Below, in pieces: positions 12,608 to 25,010 of a stretch of 64,000 bases of DNA. Position 1 is the stretch's first letter. Each line of letters starts with the position of its first letter. The notes beneath the pieces are model-generated. The model saw nothing but the letters and a program-made list of their open reading frames with translations. It searched no databases and was not told where the DNA came from. The translations under genes were made by a program, and so were the position numbers. This stretch comes from Ceratodon purpureus (taxonomy: Eukaryota > Streptophyta > Bryopsida > Pseudoditrichales > Ditrichaceae): the NCBI GenBank assembly GCA_014871385.1, contig CM026423.1, positions 6,238,967 to 6,302,966 of the forward strand. The letters are read 5' to 3'.

Positions 12608-12749
12608 GGACCTTTTTGATCAGTTCAGAAAAGTATATGGAGAGGAGTTTCAGCTTAATCATATTGGGAATGGAGTCCTTAGATGGAGCCACCCTTTGCA
12701 TGGGTCTCTTTATTACTCCCCATCAAGCATGGCTCGGTTGCTAGGTTCG
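12608..12749 (+). pseudogene. Orphan exon-like fragment
   Basis: A good acceptor (TCACTTTGCAG) is followed by an open frame reading DLFDQFRKVYGEEFQLNHIG and on to a consensus donor (CG|GTGAGT). It looks like an internal coding exon. I find no partner exons, and its 3' part runs into the TIR element at 12729. I do not recognise the family. It may be a gene fragment captured or left behind. Confidence 0.3.
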
Positions 12750-12958
12750 GTGAGTTCCATTTTGTCCCTCCCCGATTTGGGGTCCTGCGATCTTTTTTTT
12801 GGTTTTTTTTCTTTTTTTTGTTAGATTAATGGCCAGAGGCCCCAAATAATTTAATGGGGGTCTTCTTGAGATCAATAGGACCCCACTTAAGCATAATAAT
12901 AGGGGTAGACATTTGCCCCCACCTCCTCCCAAACATAGCTTCTAAGCCACGCTCGATG
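12729..12958. mobile_element. MITE, GTGGCTCGG-type TIR family, copy 1
   Basis: Imperfect TIRs: left ATGGCTCGGTTGCTAGGTTC; right (reverse complement) ATCGAGCGTGGCTTAGAAGC. The interior aligns in opposite orientation with 24573-24808. Shared blocks include one ending GGACTCCACTTAA/GGACCCCACTTAA and one reading GGGGNAGANATTTGCC. Non-coding, about 230 bp. Confidence 0.6.
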
Positions 12959-15283
12959 GGAGGATTTAGATACTCTTCCCTTTGCACCTCCTTTAATACT
13001 TGCGGTCATAAATTCTAGTACAATCTATCTAAAGGTTTCTTTGTTCTCTCTCTCCTCCAGATATACACTAGAGGAAAGATGGTATGAGGTGACTAGCGAG
13101 TGTACTAGTGAGATGACGGATTGGTGTTTTACACCAGCTCACTAATATAGTTGATGGTCCATCCATACCATTTCCACCATAATGTCCATATTTAGACTCT
13201 TGATGAATGATAATTAAAAATTGTTTGATGTTAATTTCTGCCTCCCTTTATCATTAGAAATAATTAAGTTGAAATTGCGCACAGATGCAACCTCTTGCAA
13301 GCTTTAATACTCACCTAATTAGTACATCTAGGTTTCACTTGGTATATTTCCATGCATACTGAAGTTCAATCCTTATACATCTTTTCTTTTTTAAATAAAT
13401 AAATAATTGAACTTCCAAAAGTAATAGTAATTGATACTATAACAAGTTGAGCATGTCATTTTTTAAGTTGCGTTATTTTTATTAAAAAATATTATCAAAG
13501 TACATCAAAATCAAGAAAACCCTAATCCCACTATTTGGCTATAACATTTGAGACTTGATGGTTCTAAAAGGTCAAATTATACATGATAGAAATTTGATCC
13601 TTCAAACATTTAGAGGCAGAAGGTGAGAACTCATGCTATAATTATAAAGATATTAGATTATCAATAACCACCTCTTGGAGATAATGCTTTTATTTCAATT
13701 TTATTTTCCGGTATTTTAGTAAGAATATGATGTTTGTGAAATCATGTTTCTTGAAATAAGTATATGGTAAATAATTTTATTCAAAAGTCTCATGTTACCA
13801 CATGCATTGGAATAGCATTTCAACCTTCTTCGTTTGTAAGTCAAGGATAGAAGAATAATTTTCAACTTAAAGCTCTGTTTACGGTTAGCCCTACTGAGCT
13901 GTTGGCTAGCCTATTAAAGATGCATACGGATGAGATAGTTGGCTTGCCAACACAGTCAAAGCATTTTATGAGCTTCCAAATAATTAAACAATTGTGAGAC
14001 TTGGGGATGAACTCAAAATATGTATAAATCTATTTCATGCTCTCGGACCGAGGAATTTTAACATCATGCACTACTACTGTGAAAGCCAATAACATGGTTG
14101 GAATTCTGAGGGACTTATCAGAGTAGGAATTCGCGGCCTGGAACAGAGGCTCCATACTAAGCAAACAAGGGAATTGATTGTTGTGATATGCGCAAAATCT
14201 AGCGCTCATCTGAGTTCATGTGTGGGTTTTAATGGATGCATGGACTTTACAGTGTCAGACTGTGTGGATTATTACGTAATCAAGCAAACTGGAGATAATG
14301 GTTTCCTCTGAAGCATAATTTAATTTTTATTTCAGAATTAGTATTCAATAAGAGTTTATTTTCCCAGTATTTGTCAATCCGCATCAGTGATTAGTGTCAC
14401 TTGCAGTCTCGACTGGAGTCTGGCCATGGTTCTGCATTGGTAAAGTCAAAGATCGGAAATAGTTGGGTGAGGCGTTGATTTCAGAGATTTGAACACTGAA
14501 CAGCTTGATCTGTGAACAAGTGCACCTGCGTGAACAGAGGTCGACTGTAGGTTACTTACTCAATTGCAAGGTGCAGATGTGCGCTAACTTATCTGCAGGT
14601 GATAAGATCTCGCTACTAACTAGGCTGTATTTTGTGTACTAGTGGGTAAAGACGTCAATTCAGATAGTTATGTTCTAATGTTTGCATTCAGTTGGTGTGA
14701 GCGGGAGTACACATCTGATTTCCACACCCTTTTGGTGTATTACGTGGTACTGTGTTTGATGGAGCATGGATGTGTAAACAAATGTCAGATTTCTTCTATC
14801 TGGATTCCAGATGGGTTCTTCTTGACAAAATATGTGGAGAAGCTCACATTAAATTTATGCACATAAAGCTTTACCGGGCTGCAATACTCTTGCAATGATT
14901 TAGCAATGATTTTCACATAGTGGTGGTAATAAAATAGTAGGATAAGATTGACATTCAAGGAGCTTGCATCAATAATTTTACAATAGAAATAGTTATGAAA
15001 GGACTTGTGAACTTGCAAAGACTAAGCACAGTGTGTTGACATGACACTGTTCCTCGAGGGATACTCATAATGGTTGCATGCCCAAAAGCATCGTGACAGG
15101 AATGAGGCACCCTCCAGGGCCAGGCTTCACTTTAAGGCTTGAATCCCAATGACTCAAGTCTCAGCTCATTCACTACTGACACTTTAAGTACATTATATTA
15201 TAGAGCTAGTAGATTGATAAAAATATGTAAACTGACTTTGTCATAAATTTATTACTTTTTCGGATTCATGTTCTGCAACTAGT
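12959..15283. other. Intergenic, AT-rich
   Basis: No gene, RNA or repeat that I can support. Short ORFs, for example 14642-14866, show no domain or splice context. Confidence 0.4.
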
Positions 15284-15544
15284 TACTGTAGCACCATGGT
15301 ACGTTCATCCAAAAATGATTATAAAAATATAAATATAAAATTTTGAAAATTACAAAGATTAAGAAATAAAGGTAAAAGGAATTGATTTTTGGTATTTGTG
15401 AGTCATTTGAGGTCATTTTTGGTGAATTGTTTTGCAAATAAATGAAAACCAAGAAATTCAAGTTTTGGAAGGCAAACCTTATTTTTCAAAAAAATGTATA
15501 TATTTGTGCGGTAGGTCGCAAACTTGGTATAATTGTGGAGCTAC
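15284..15544. mobile_element. MITE related to the element at 21454-21735, copy 1
   Basis: The left end is TACTGTAGCACCATGGTACG. The right end (reverse complement) is GTAGCTCCACAATTATACCA, followed by a CAAGTTTGCG block. Internal blocks (a TTTGAGGTCATTTTTGG segment and a GGCAAACCTT segment) match the 21.5 kb copy. Diverged, non-coding. Confidence 0.5.
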
Positions 15545-15740
15545 TTTTTAGTTTTTAGACTCTTTTTTCTTTAAAAAAATAGAAAAAATAGTGTATAGAA
15601 ACCTTAAAAACTAAAAATTAAATGCGTAAGTTAGATTATATACCTTAGATTGTGAAAAGAACTTAAAGGAAGCCTAATTCACATTAAAGATTTGAATTAG
15701 CTAGAAGATAAAATAAGTATACTTATTATAAGGTGTGAAA

Positions 15741-16205
15741 ACGTTAAGTGGTACTCTGGTCTTTACTTATGGGGATAGCTCTCTGGTATATATGGAGAAG
15801 CAGGAATAATAAATCTTTGAGAATGAGTATTGGTCTACCCAACAAATCAGACAATTACAGAACTCTCTCTTTGACTAAGGGCGTATAGCTTGGAAGAAGA
15901 TCCTTTCTAGGACAGAAGTTGAAGAGATTATCCAAGACTCATTGAAAGCTTTTGACTCCAAGTGGTTAATTATAAACATTTTGGGAAGTAGGACAAATCT
16001 TAGTGTTAGATGGATACTCATCCCACGAGGTGGAATTATCTCCAACTAGCTCTAATTAGTTCTCTCTTTTTCTCTCAAGTTTTGGTTCCTTTCTGCAATC
16101 CAATGAGGATGAAATTCCAATGAGGGCTGTACTTTTCTTTCTGCAATGAAGTTCGTTCGTTTGCTAAAATAATAATAATAATAATAATAATAATATAAAA
16201 TAAAA
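15741..16205 (+). mobile_element. 5'-truncated LINE (non-LTR retrotransposon), ORF2 C-terminus
   Basis: A translated stretch contains IALWYIWRSRN, the W.IW..RN block found near the end of plant LINE ORF2 proteins. It continues after a frameshift near 15890 as IAWKKILSRTEVEEIIQDSL to a stop near 16048. A 3' UTR follows (GCTGTACTTTTCTTTCTGCA then ATGAAGTTCGTTCGTTTGC) and a (TAA)n tail at about 16167-16195. The truncated 5' end, the frameshift and the simple-repeat tail mark a dead copy. The same 3' UTR recurs at about 49300 and, diverged, at 34620. Confidence 0.75.
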
Positions 16206-18454
16206 TAAAACTTTAATGGGCACAACTTTAGAGAGAGTTGTGACTCTAGAAAGAGATGTAAAACTTAAAGATGCACGTCTTCCTAAAAGGTGTAAGCTTT
16301 GGAAAATGGGATATATTACTTCTTTCCTTGTTGTAAAGAATCACCACATGAATAAGAATGTGTGTCCTAGCTTGGTTGAAGCTAGTTTTGTAGTAAGGAT
16401 TTGTTGGTGCATTAAGATAATAACTTATACAAGAGAGTTGCGTAAGAATTCTTTGTATACGTGTGTTGTGTGTTCATTATTTGATGCATCAACATTAGCT
16501 TAAGATGAATAATGTTATGCATTATAAAAAAATAAGAATATAAAATAGTTCTTCATTATCAATTAAGGAAATACTTTAATTCTCACGAGTATTATTAAGA
16601 TTATAATAAAAAAGCTCATAAAGAGATAATTATAATCATTTGGATATTAAATGTGAGTGTATAGGTACTTAGATCTTAAATGAGTAAAGCAATTGAGAGT
16701 CATTAAGTGATTTGAGACTCTTAGAAGCATTAAATGTTATAAGAAATCATGCACGGAGAGAATCATTCCATGAAACATCACACATAGTGCATGTCTTTGT
16801 AGAACCTTTAGTAGAGTACGCATTAAGAGTTTGAGGTATTGACTTAAGTAGTTCATCAGCATAGAGAATGGATTGCTTTGGAGCATGAAATTATGGAGAA
16901 AGTTAATTGCAAGAAGTAATTTGTGATTATATAATTGAATTTAATTAAAGTACAGGGCAACGAGTGATGGAGAGACCCAAATGGAGGAAGTCCATGGCCA
17001 AGTGACTTAACTATAAAAGTCTACATGAGTAATTGTAGAATCCTTAACACTCACATTAACTAGACCTTAGGACACATGAATCTAAACTTCTAAAGTTGTA
17101 ATTGCATCACAAACTCAAGTCTAAAGTTGTAATTGCATCACAAATTCAAGAATAAGAGTCAACCAAGGGCATTAACTATTAAAACCTTCTTTAACTACTT
17201 AAAAATATACATAATCCCAAAACTTAGACGAACTTGACCCTCCCTAGATCAAATTTAGAGTATAAATTGGCTCGGGTGTTGTTTGAACCACAAATTTCCA
17301 CCTTACAATAATGCTATGGCAGTATACATCAAACATCATTTTCTTCATCCATTATTCTCTTTATCCCTAAAATTCCTTGATAATCTCACCACAACCACTC
17401 CAAATTTGCCATATTTAGTGCAAAGAAAAAGTAATCTAAATCTTCTTTCTTATACGTATTTATTTAAATTGTAAGATCCTGATTTAGACTACTAAAGAAG
17501 CACGTATAAAATAATTCATGATATTTGACCATATGTATTGGAAGATTTTTGCATTTGAAGTGAAGAATAAAAGTTTCACTTCTCCGTGAAGGAGACATGA
17601 TTACCAAATTTTGTCAAATAATAGTTTATGCCACTTCTTGAGGTAGTCGAAACAATTAGGTTAAAAAATGTATAATTTTTATGTAATAGGAGAAAATTTA
17701 TCTATTTGCACTGCGCCTAACAAGGTATACAATTTATTTCCTCATTTTGGAGTGATTTTTTCTAAATTAGTATTCTAAGAGAAAATAATATTACATATTC
17801 ATGTACCAAATTTTAAAGGTACTAGAGATATGTAGCAAAAGAATAGGAGTTGCCATATATTAACTAAATACTCCTTCAACTAGTATATTTTATTCTCTAG
17901 AATTTGTAAAAACAAAATTATGTACCCATAGATTCACTAGTACCTTCTTATTTCTCTTCAAAAGTTTTTGAAAATTCACTAAAAGAAATTCACTTCATAA
18001 AAGGCAATTCAAATCTCAGACAGCCTACTTTGAGATGATGGATATCAAGAGATTATAGCATACTAAAACACATAGGATATTTAATAGAAGATAGCATAAC
18101 AAGTTGCAATGTATATTTTCCACATATTCAATTTTGTTGTAAGTACAAGTTATGTCATAACATTGTGTTCTAGGCATGGAAATCAAATGAATTATATTGT
18201 TATATAACATTCTCTTTGATTGCTTAGAACCATAGAGAATTGATCGCAACTGGGTTTGTCTCCTCAACGGATTCCAGGAGGGAACAATCATGTGAAACAA
18301 ATTGAGTTGTATTGTATAATAGATTAGGTCATGAAAAAATAAAAAAAAATGTGCTAAAATTTTGACAATAAAGTAGTAAAGGGTTATAACAATACTCTAG
18401 AGAAATCCTTCCTTGAGAAAAATGATTTAGAGAAAGATGACTTACTTTTTAGAT
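16206..18454. other. Intergenic, AT-rich, with a short tandem duplication
   Basis: No gene seen. At about 17092-17150 a 31-base unit beginning CTAAAGTTGTAATTGCATCA is directly repeated twice. At about 18240-18320 a segment with CGGATTCCAG...TTGTATTGTATAATAGATT resembles 30705-30770, so both are copies of a dispersed repeat I cannot name. Confidence 0.4.
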
Positions 18455-18608
18455 GTTTGCTGAAAAATAAAAATAAAAATATCTCGCAAAGTTCTTGTAA
18501 TTCTCTACATCCACAATTGTCCAGAAAATCGCATTTAAATAGACATTATGGGAACTTACTCAAAAGTTCAAAAAGCCCATTTGTGGACAATGGTCCTTTA
18601 CGGGTTAA
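18455..18608. mobile_element. Truncated right end of a TTAACCCCTAAA-family element
   Basis: The block TTCAAAAAGCCCATTTGTGG and the terminal CCTTTACGGGTTAA correspond to the right end of the copy at 29630-30524. The left part is missing or unrecognisable. Its terminal TTAA (18605-18608) is also the first TTAA of the next element. Confidence 0.5.
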
Positions 18609-18985
18609 GGTAATGCGCCCAGAAACCGTCCCGGCCCAAAAACCGTCCCATAGGCTTTGACATAGGCTGTTCCTGAAACTGTGCAAAATCATTCTAATTC
18701 CGTCTATGGCTGCAGAAATTGAGTGCTTGTGATTGGTGCAGAAACGTCCTATTCACAGAATCCAAGTGGTCATATTAACCATGACTCTAGGGACGGTTAG
18801 TGGAGCACCTAGGGCTGAACATTCAAAAATTCATAGGAAATTGTAGACTTACTCAAAAAATGATTTTTTTTTTGGGATGGCTTTGCACTAGCTTTGCACT
18901 TCATCCAAAAATTATAAAAAAATTCCACCACTATTCCAAATGAGCAAACCTGAAATTCGGACGGTTTCTGGGCGCATTACCTTAA
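18605..18985. mobile_element. MITE, TTAAGGTA family, 27-bp perfect TIR
   Basis: A perfect 27-bp terminal inverted repeat starts TTAAGGTAATGCGCCCAGAA. The element is 381 bp from TTAA to TTAA and has no coding capacity. The outer TTAA on both sides may be a target-site duplication, with the element proper beginning GGTAATGCGCCC. It sits exactly at the TTAA end of the element on its left. Confidence 0.8.
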
Positions 18986-20059
18986 GCAAACTGGATAAAT
19001 TGATAGCTGTTGGTCAGAGGCTTGGTGGGTAAGTTATGTAAGTTATGACGTGCTTGATGGTTGTGTAACTTATTGTACCACATCTGGAAAGCTGTTTTTT
19101 TTGCAATCAATCTTCTTTCATTTGCGTCCCCCCCCCCCCCCCCCCCCCTCCCCCCCCCAAAAAAAAAAAAAAAAGAAAGAAAAGAAAAAAGAAGAAGCTG
19201 GCAAGCAGGCAAGTAGGCAAGTAAATCATCTCCTTGTGTAACTCCTCAAAATTCATTTGTTCTGCAAGACTTATGTATAATCAGTCGGTGAGTATTGTTC
19301 CAGTAAATTGTAAGTCTGTACCTGTAGTGAACTTTTTGGAAAAAAAAGAATTGTTTTCTAATTCGATTTTTTGATCATTTTTTGTACACAAAATAGTTAA
19401 GTTTATGATATCACCTTAAAATTTTTGGACTCCAGTTGGATATTAATGATTCAAAATCAACCCTGTGCATAAAGACTATGAATATGAAGATTATGTTGAA
19501 TTTTCCAGAAATATAATTTGGAAAATATAAGATTATCATTTCAAGGATGTCACATTAGATCTACAATGCAATGTTGAAAGCGCTTCATAAAAGCAAGTAA
19601 TGAATGCAAAAATTACTTATCCATTGAAAACCCTTTTAAATGTTGTATATTATTAACATCATATATTAATAGGGCTTATGCAATATCATCTTCATCTAAA
19701 ATTATAATTAAATGTTACTAACAAAAGAATTTGTGGGTACAAGAACTTCTCATGCACGTTTGAAGATCAGTTTCTTTTGACAAATTCTAAGTTTTCTTAG
19801 TTTTATTTATTTAACCTTTATTTGCCAGAGAGGACCAATATGGTCCTCGAGGGAGCCTTTCGCAGCTTTTGATCTGAACGGTGGCATTTTTTGAGATTTT
19901 ACTCGATGTAGTTGATTGTTTTTGCGTTGGGTACATAACCAAGTTAGCTCGACATTCACCGTTTCGGATTTTCAAAATTGTTTCATTTCTTTATGCAGAA
20001 ATATGGCAAAAAGCCAATGATGTTGCATTTTTCTCCAAAACAAGGATGTCAATTAAGGG
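18986..20059. other. Intergenic with a C-run / A-run
   Basis: About 21 C, one T, nine C and 16 A follow each other at 19128-19174, a homopolymer block prone to sequencing error. No gene seen. Confidence 0.5.
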
Positions 20060-20450
20060 TTAAGGTAGTAACACCTTAAACCGCCAGAATAAGGGAATTG
20101 GTAACCGAAGAGCGCAAAGAGCATGCAGTGAAACCATGAATGTGTTAGCAAATTGGAGACGAAGTGTTGGGCTTTGGAATCAATTTTTTTGGATACATGA
20201 GCAATTTTTGGACACATGAGCAAAAAGTGAATGTATTGTAGACATCTAATCAAATTTTAGACTTACTAAAAAGAAACACAAAAGAAATATAAGAAACACA
20301 TGGACAAACTTGTCAATGCTTTCATCTCATTGGTTATAGTAAAATTTTAGTGAAGTTGTCGTCAAGTTTAGGTTCACTCTTAATCACTTTGAGGTGAGTT
20401 TATAAAAGGCAAGAATGGGTCGTTGACAGATTAAGGTGTTTCTACCTTAT
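20060..20450. mobile_element. MITE, TTAAGGTAG family, copy 2
   Basis: The left end is TTAAGGTAGTAACACCTTAA. The right end, reverse-complemented, is ATAAGGTAGAAACACCTTAA. The inverted repeat is about 20 bp with two differences, and the right flank is TTAT rather than TTAA. 391 bp, non-coding. Confidence 0.7.
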
Positions 20451-20478
20451 TATCAATCTTCTTCCAACAATACCGACT

Positions 20479-20908
20479 TTATGATAGGAGCACCTAAAAT
20501 CACCAACTTAAGCAATCTGTCCTACATTTAGCATTTCAAAAATCCTTTAAAAATATTCTAATCTTCAAAATAGGATTTCATGAATATTGCAAAAAAATTG
20601 CATCATAAAATGGCAATTCTCAATTTTATAGAAAATCTCAAAGTGCAAAGTACTCTGTGACCCATTTCTAACTTAGAATTTCCTATGAACAATAATAGTG
20701 GTCCTCAACTTTGCTCACCATTGAACCCAAAACCATATTCTTTGATTGTGAGATTTCTAGGCAAGGTGACCACTAGCGAGGTGACTAATAAGCAAATTAG
20801 TCCTCCAAATAAGGACAGACAATTTGCTTTTAGAGATTCTGGAGGGCGGTGGAATCATACTTGTGGTGGTGATTTTGGGGCTGAGGTGATTTTAGGTGCT
20901 TCTACCAT
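20479..20908. mobile_element. MITE, GGTAG..GCACC family, copy 3
   Basis: The left end is TATGATAGGAGCACCTAAAA and the right end (reverse complement) is TATGGTAGAAGCACCTAAAA. The inverted repeat is 25 bp with two differences. About 430 bp, starting only about 30 bp after the previous copy. The small ORF inside (20685-20945) shows no domain. Confidence 0.65.
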
Positions 20909-21453
20909 ACTATGGCTTCAAGAACAAAAACATCATTGGGGTTAGGCTGCAGCTGATGATGTTTGTTGTCCGCTTTCTGTAAGTAAGGGCTAACCCAATG
21001 ATAGAAAATATGGGTACGAGGTACACTTGTTGATGATGAGAATGATGGCCCTGCTCATGCATTTGCCTCCTGCGGATGATGCCCCACTCCAGAGTCCAGT
21101 GGGTTTTAAATAGTTGAAGGTGATGACATATTCACATTTTATGTTACTGCAGTAAGTTTTCATTCAAGTTCAGTCTCCAGTGCAGAAGAATCATGGATTG
21201 GACGCATCCAATCCACTCAACAATTCTGGGTCCTGCCATACCCCTTGCTTCACTCAAACAAGGAGAGTACCGTAACATTATTTGAGGCAGCAGTTGCAAA
21301 GTAACACGGATTCAATTCGCATGATGGTAACTCACAATGTAAATTCAAGCTGCCAAAATTGAGCCATATGAGTCTAGATTAAAAATAACAAATACTTAGG
21401 AGGGGTTTACACCAGGAGCTGTGGTCAATCCTTGTACTTGATTGGCTGAATTT
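20909..21453. other. Intergenic
   Basis: No gene or repeat recognised. Confidence 0.4.
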
Positions 21454-21735
21454 ACTACCGTAGTATCATAGCATGTTTGCCCTAAAATATTTTTAAAAAC
21501 AAAAATTAGAAAAATTAGAAAATTACATAGACAAAAGATGAGAATAGATTAAATTTGTTTTTGCAATACTTTCTTATTTCTAAGCCATTTAAGGTCATTT
21601 TGACAAAAAATTTGCTTTTTATTATTATTTTTATTTTTTCGGGGGGGGGGGGGGGGGGGGAGAAACTCAGTTTGTGAGAGGCAAACCTTTTCTTGTTCTC
21701 AAGGTGGCGAACCCGCTATGGTGTTACGGTGTAGA
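21454..21735. mobile_element. MITE with ACCGTA..CATAGC TIR, copy 2
   Basis: The left end is TACCGTAGTATCATAGCATG. The right end (reverse complement) is ACACCGTAACACCATAGCGG. The inverted repeat is about 27 bp and imperfect. A run of 20 G lies inside at 21641-21660. Related to 15284-15544. Confidence 0.65.
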
Positions 21736-22139
21736 GAGATTTGGTTTTGGATTGGATGAAATGCTGGAATAGAGTTATCATGGCTCAAGGAATTAGTTGG
21801 TGAAATATTTCTTCGTTGTTTTATAAAATGCAGTTGATGTGGTGTCAGCTGGCATCATAAGTAACAACTCAATTTAAATTGCTCTTACATCAGCTTTTAA
21901 AAATGTGCTCTTTAAGTGCCTCTGCAAAAACAATCAAGTAAAAACAATTCACTGGAAACAGGTTTTAATTTCCTTGTTCTAGTCATTGTAGTCAGGCACG
22001 GAGTTGAATGCACTTACTTCCATGTCCGGTATCTCACATTTTTGTAACCAAAGATGTAATTTTCTACTGTATCAAACTTTCTTTAAAACTTTGGTTCTGA
22101 TTGATTGATTAATCAACGACGCCCCCTTCCACATGTCCA
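21736..22139. other. Intergenic
   Basis: No gene or repeat recognised. Confidence 0.4.
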
Positions 22140-23040
22140 TTAACCCCTAAAAATCCAGCCGGTTTTGATATTTTTGACCACCTAAGGGAACAACGGTTTG
22201 GAACAAAAACAATTGCTTTTTAGACATCCAACTATAAGATCTTGTACTTTACCTTCTTTAGAAATACTGATACAATTTTCAGCCTTTGGATGTTTACCAT
22301 CTTAGAGATTATAACATTCAAAGTTGCAGCAAAACTTTTTTTGGGCATTGCTCAAATGACATAGTCAAAATGGTGCAAAGAGAGAGTTGAAGATTTTTAC
22401 CCAAAACATTTTGCTCATATTTTTTTCCATGTAGGTAATCAAATTGGGTACCTCCATGCAAAATTTTAGAGACTCATTCCTTTTTTAGGACCTTCATAAA
22501 AAATAAATTCTAGAAGCAGTTCTAGAAACGTTAATATAGTAAAACATGTATGACGTTACGTATACTTGGTTTTAGAAAAATCTAAGCAGTGGTTAGGTGC
22601 CTTTATAAATTTTTTATTTTTGGACGAAATTATTTTTGAAAATTTTCAAAATCTCAAATTTTGACGAATTTTGAAAGAAATAATTAAAAAATTTGAAGCT
22701 TGTCTTTGTAATTTTTGGAGGCTGCCCTTGTAAAATTGGTATATTTTTTGACTTGGGTCTCTTTGGAATTTGAGTGGTGATTTGGTTATGAACATATTTC
22801 AAGATTTTTTTTAAAAAAAAAAGCCTAATTATAAGCTGCCTGTTTTGGACTTGAAACCTAAAATTTCTAGATGAAGGTCTTAAAATTGGAATTTGGCTTT
22901 GAAAATTTTACCACATACACTTTGAAATATAGGGAGAATCCAGTAAAAATCTTTGGAAAAATATTAATTTTAACCCCTTCATCTTGGCTGCCCGAAATCG
23001 CAAAAAGCCGTTTTGGCTTTCCTGGATTTTTGAGGGTTAA
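22140..23040. mobile_element. TTAACCCCTAAA-family element, copy A
   Basis: 901 bp from TTAA to TTAA. The left end is TTAACCCCTAAAAATCCAG and the right end (reverse complement) is TTAACCCTCAAAAATCCAG, a 19-bp inverted repeat with two differences. Internal marks in order: ATAAGATCTTGTACTTTACC, GAGATTATAACATTCAAAGT, and a right-end GCTGCCCGAAATCG. Nearly the same sequence recurs at 37821-38752. No ORF of significance. Confidence 0.85.
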
Positions 23041-24237
23041 GAAAATCTGGAGTTAACGGATATCGTTGGGTATCAATCCAAAACTATCTAGGAATGGATA
23101 CAAACCTAGCAAAGTGAGTCACTCGAAGTATGTAAACATTTATTAAGTGAGTTTCAAGTTATTAGCTCAAACGGGCTATGAGTTTGAGTTCACTAATTTG
23201 GGCTGCTCGCCATTACCAACCTTGCTAAAGTTGACCATGTCAATACTTGTGGGCCAAGGTGCAAAATGAAATTGGACTATATATGATTTGTTTGCTCATC
23301 TATTTTAAATTAAGCATTGCCTAAGCAAATGACTTTACTTGCCCATATCAGAAAAATCATATTGCAATTACTCTACATGGCAGTCCCGTAGAGGTATCAA
23401 AACTTACATAATGTAGACCCTAGAGCGTAAATGTTGTCATTTTAGACCCTCAAAGTTGTATGCAGACATTGACACTAGTCTTTACATGGCGCTTATGTAA
23501 ATGCATTTGATTATTTTAAATTTTTGCACACATAGAGTTTTGCCATGATTAGGATTTTCAATTTCTTATTTCTTAAACATGAATCATGTTAACCACTAAC
23601 GCATCAACTCAACAAAAATGGGTTGGTTTAAAGTCTGATCAACATAAACAATTATCATATCTTTTTAACAAAATCATTCATGCTAAAATATTCATCATGA
23701 TTTAGGAGATATTCACTCTCAAAGCTTGAAAACACTACTATGGCATGCTAAAATTTGCCCAAAACTACAATATATGCTCATTTATCCGTAAAATTTGTCC
23801 AAAATTAGCAAGATCACAAAAACTTCAAAGTTCACCAAATTTAAGATTTTGCTTTTTTCAACTCTGGTTTTTCCACACATAAAATAGGTACCAAGCTATG
23901 TTCTCACTGTTTGGATTTTCAATATAATAATTCACCTAGAAACAAGAATTTTAAGAGCCTCCAATCATATCTATGTAAAAAAATAGTTTTTTGGCCCCCA
24001 AAACAATATTGTCCCATTCTACAACAAAGGAAAAAACTTTTTATACAACTTCAAAAGTAACGATTTCACAAACGGTGTAATTTTTGAATTTAATATTTTA
24101 TGTACATCTATATGTAGAAATTAGGTACTACATCATGCGGTTACACTCTTCAGAATACGTCACAAATTGAATGTTTTTACCTTGCAATGAAACAATGCAG
24201 TTTTAAAGAGAAATTGCAGAATTTGATGCCAAAAACT
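23041..24237. other. Intergenic, AT-rich
   Basis: No gene seen. It may include the body of an element whose right terminus is at 24238-24249, but I cannot find its left end. Confidence 0.35.
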
Positions 24238-24249
24238 TTAGGGGTTAAT
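24238..24249. repeat. Solo right terminus of the TTAACCCCTAAA family
   Basis: TTTAGGGGTTAA matches the family's right terminus exactly. No matching left end was found within about 1 kb. Confidence 0.4.
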
Positions 24250-24572
24250 TAGTAAATTGCAACAATCAATGTTTTTATAGGGTTTATGTTGTGCACTTTT
24301 AAACTATGAAGTTGTGAGGGATTTGCTTGATTATAAACTCACTTGGATCTTGTTTTCTCAGATATTTGTAGCTACTCACTTTGCTACTAGTATTAATTGT
24401 TGAGATGAATATTAGGGTTATACTTTGTCATTTTCTTATACAATATATTTGAATTTCCATTTAGGTCTTGTTGTAATAAAAAGGTTTTTGTTTTATTCAA
24501 GTTTAGAGAACTTTGTAGGAGAGGCAAGGCTTTGGCTAAGAGAGAGATTGAATCTGGAACAATCTAAATCCC

Positions 24573-24808
24573 CCATTGAGTGTGGCTCGGAGCCGAAGCT
24601 CGGGAGGGGTGAAGGCAAATCTCTGCCCCCATTATAATATTTAAGTGGAGTCCTTTTGATCTCGAGGGGACCTCCACAGAGCAACATGGAGACTGCGGGC
24701 CAAATTTAGCAAAAAAAAAAACAAACCAAAAAAGACCCTAAGACCCTAAAATAGGGAGGAATAAAAAAATAGACCCAACCGAGCGTGGCATCCGAGCCAC
24801 CCTCGAGC
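24573..24808. mobile_element. MITE, GTGGCTCGG-type TIR family, copy 2
   Basis: The left end is ATTGAGTGTGGCTCGGAGCC. The right end (reverse complement) is GAGGGTGGCTCGGATGCCAC. The interior aligns in reverse with 12729-12958. Non-coding. Confidence 0.6.
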
Positions 24809-25010
24809 CACCTAGTTGAGGAGAAATAAAGAGAGCCATTGAATCCCAAAGCAGGTAGTTATGGGGGTCTTGATGCAAAAGGTTGTATGATTGAATTCTT
24901 GTTTGGCAGTTACGTGGTTCTAATGTAGATGGTTGTATGGTTAAATTCTTGTTTGACAGTTTGAGATTTTCAACTAAAAGATTTGTTTGGGAGGTTGACA
25001 TGAGGGACTG

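Noticed and set aside
15020..15180. GC-richer segment as a possible LTR or tRNA-derived SINE
   Set aside because: No box A/B promoter pair, no primer-binding site and no second LTR were found.
19128..19174. C-run and A-run as a possible regulatory or quadruplex site
   Set aside because: A homopolymer block with no supporting context. The length is likely to be unreliable in sequencing.
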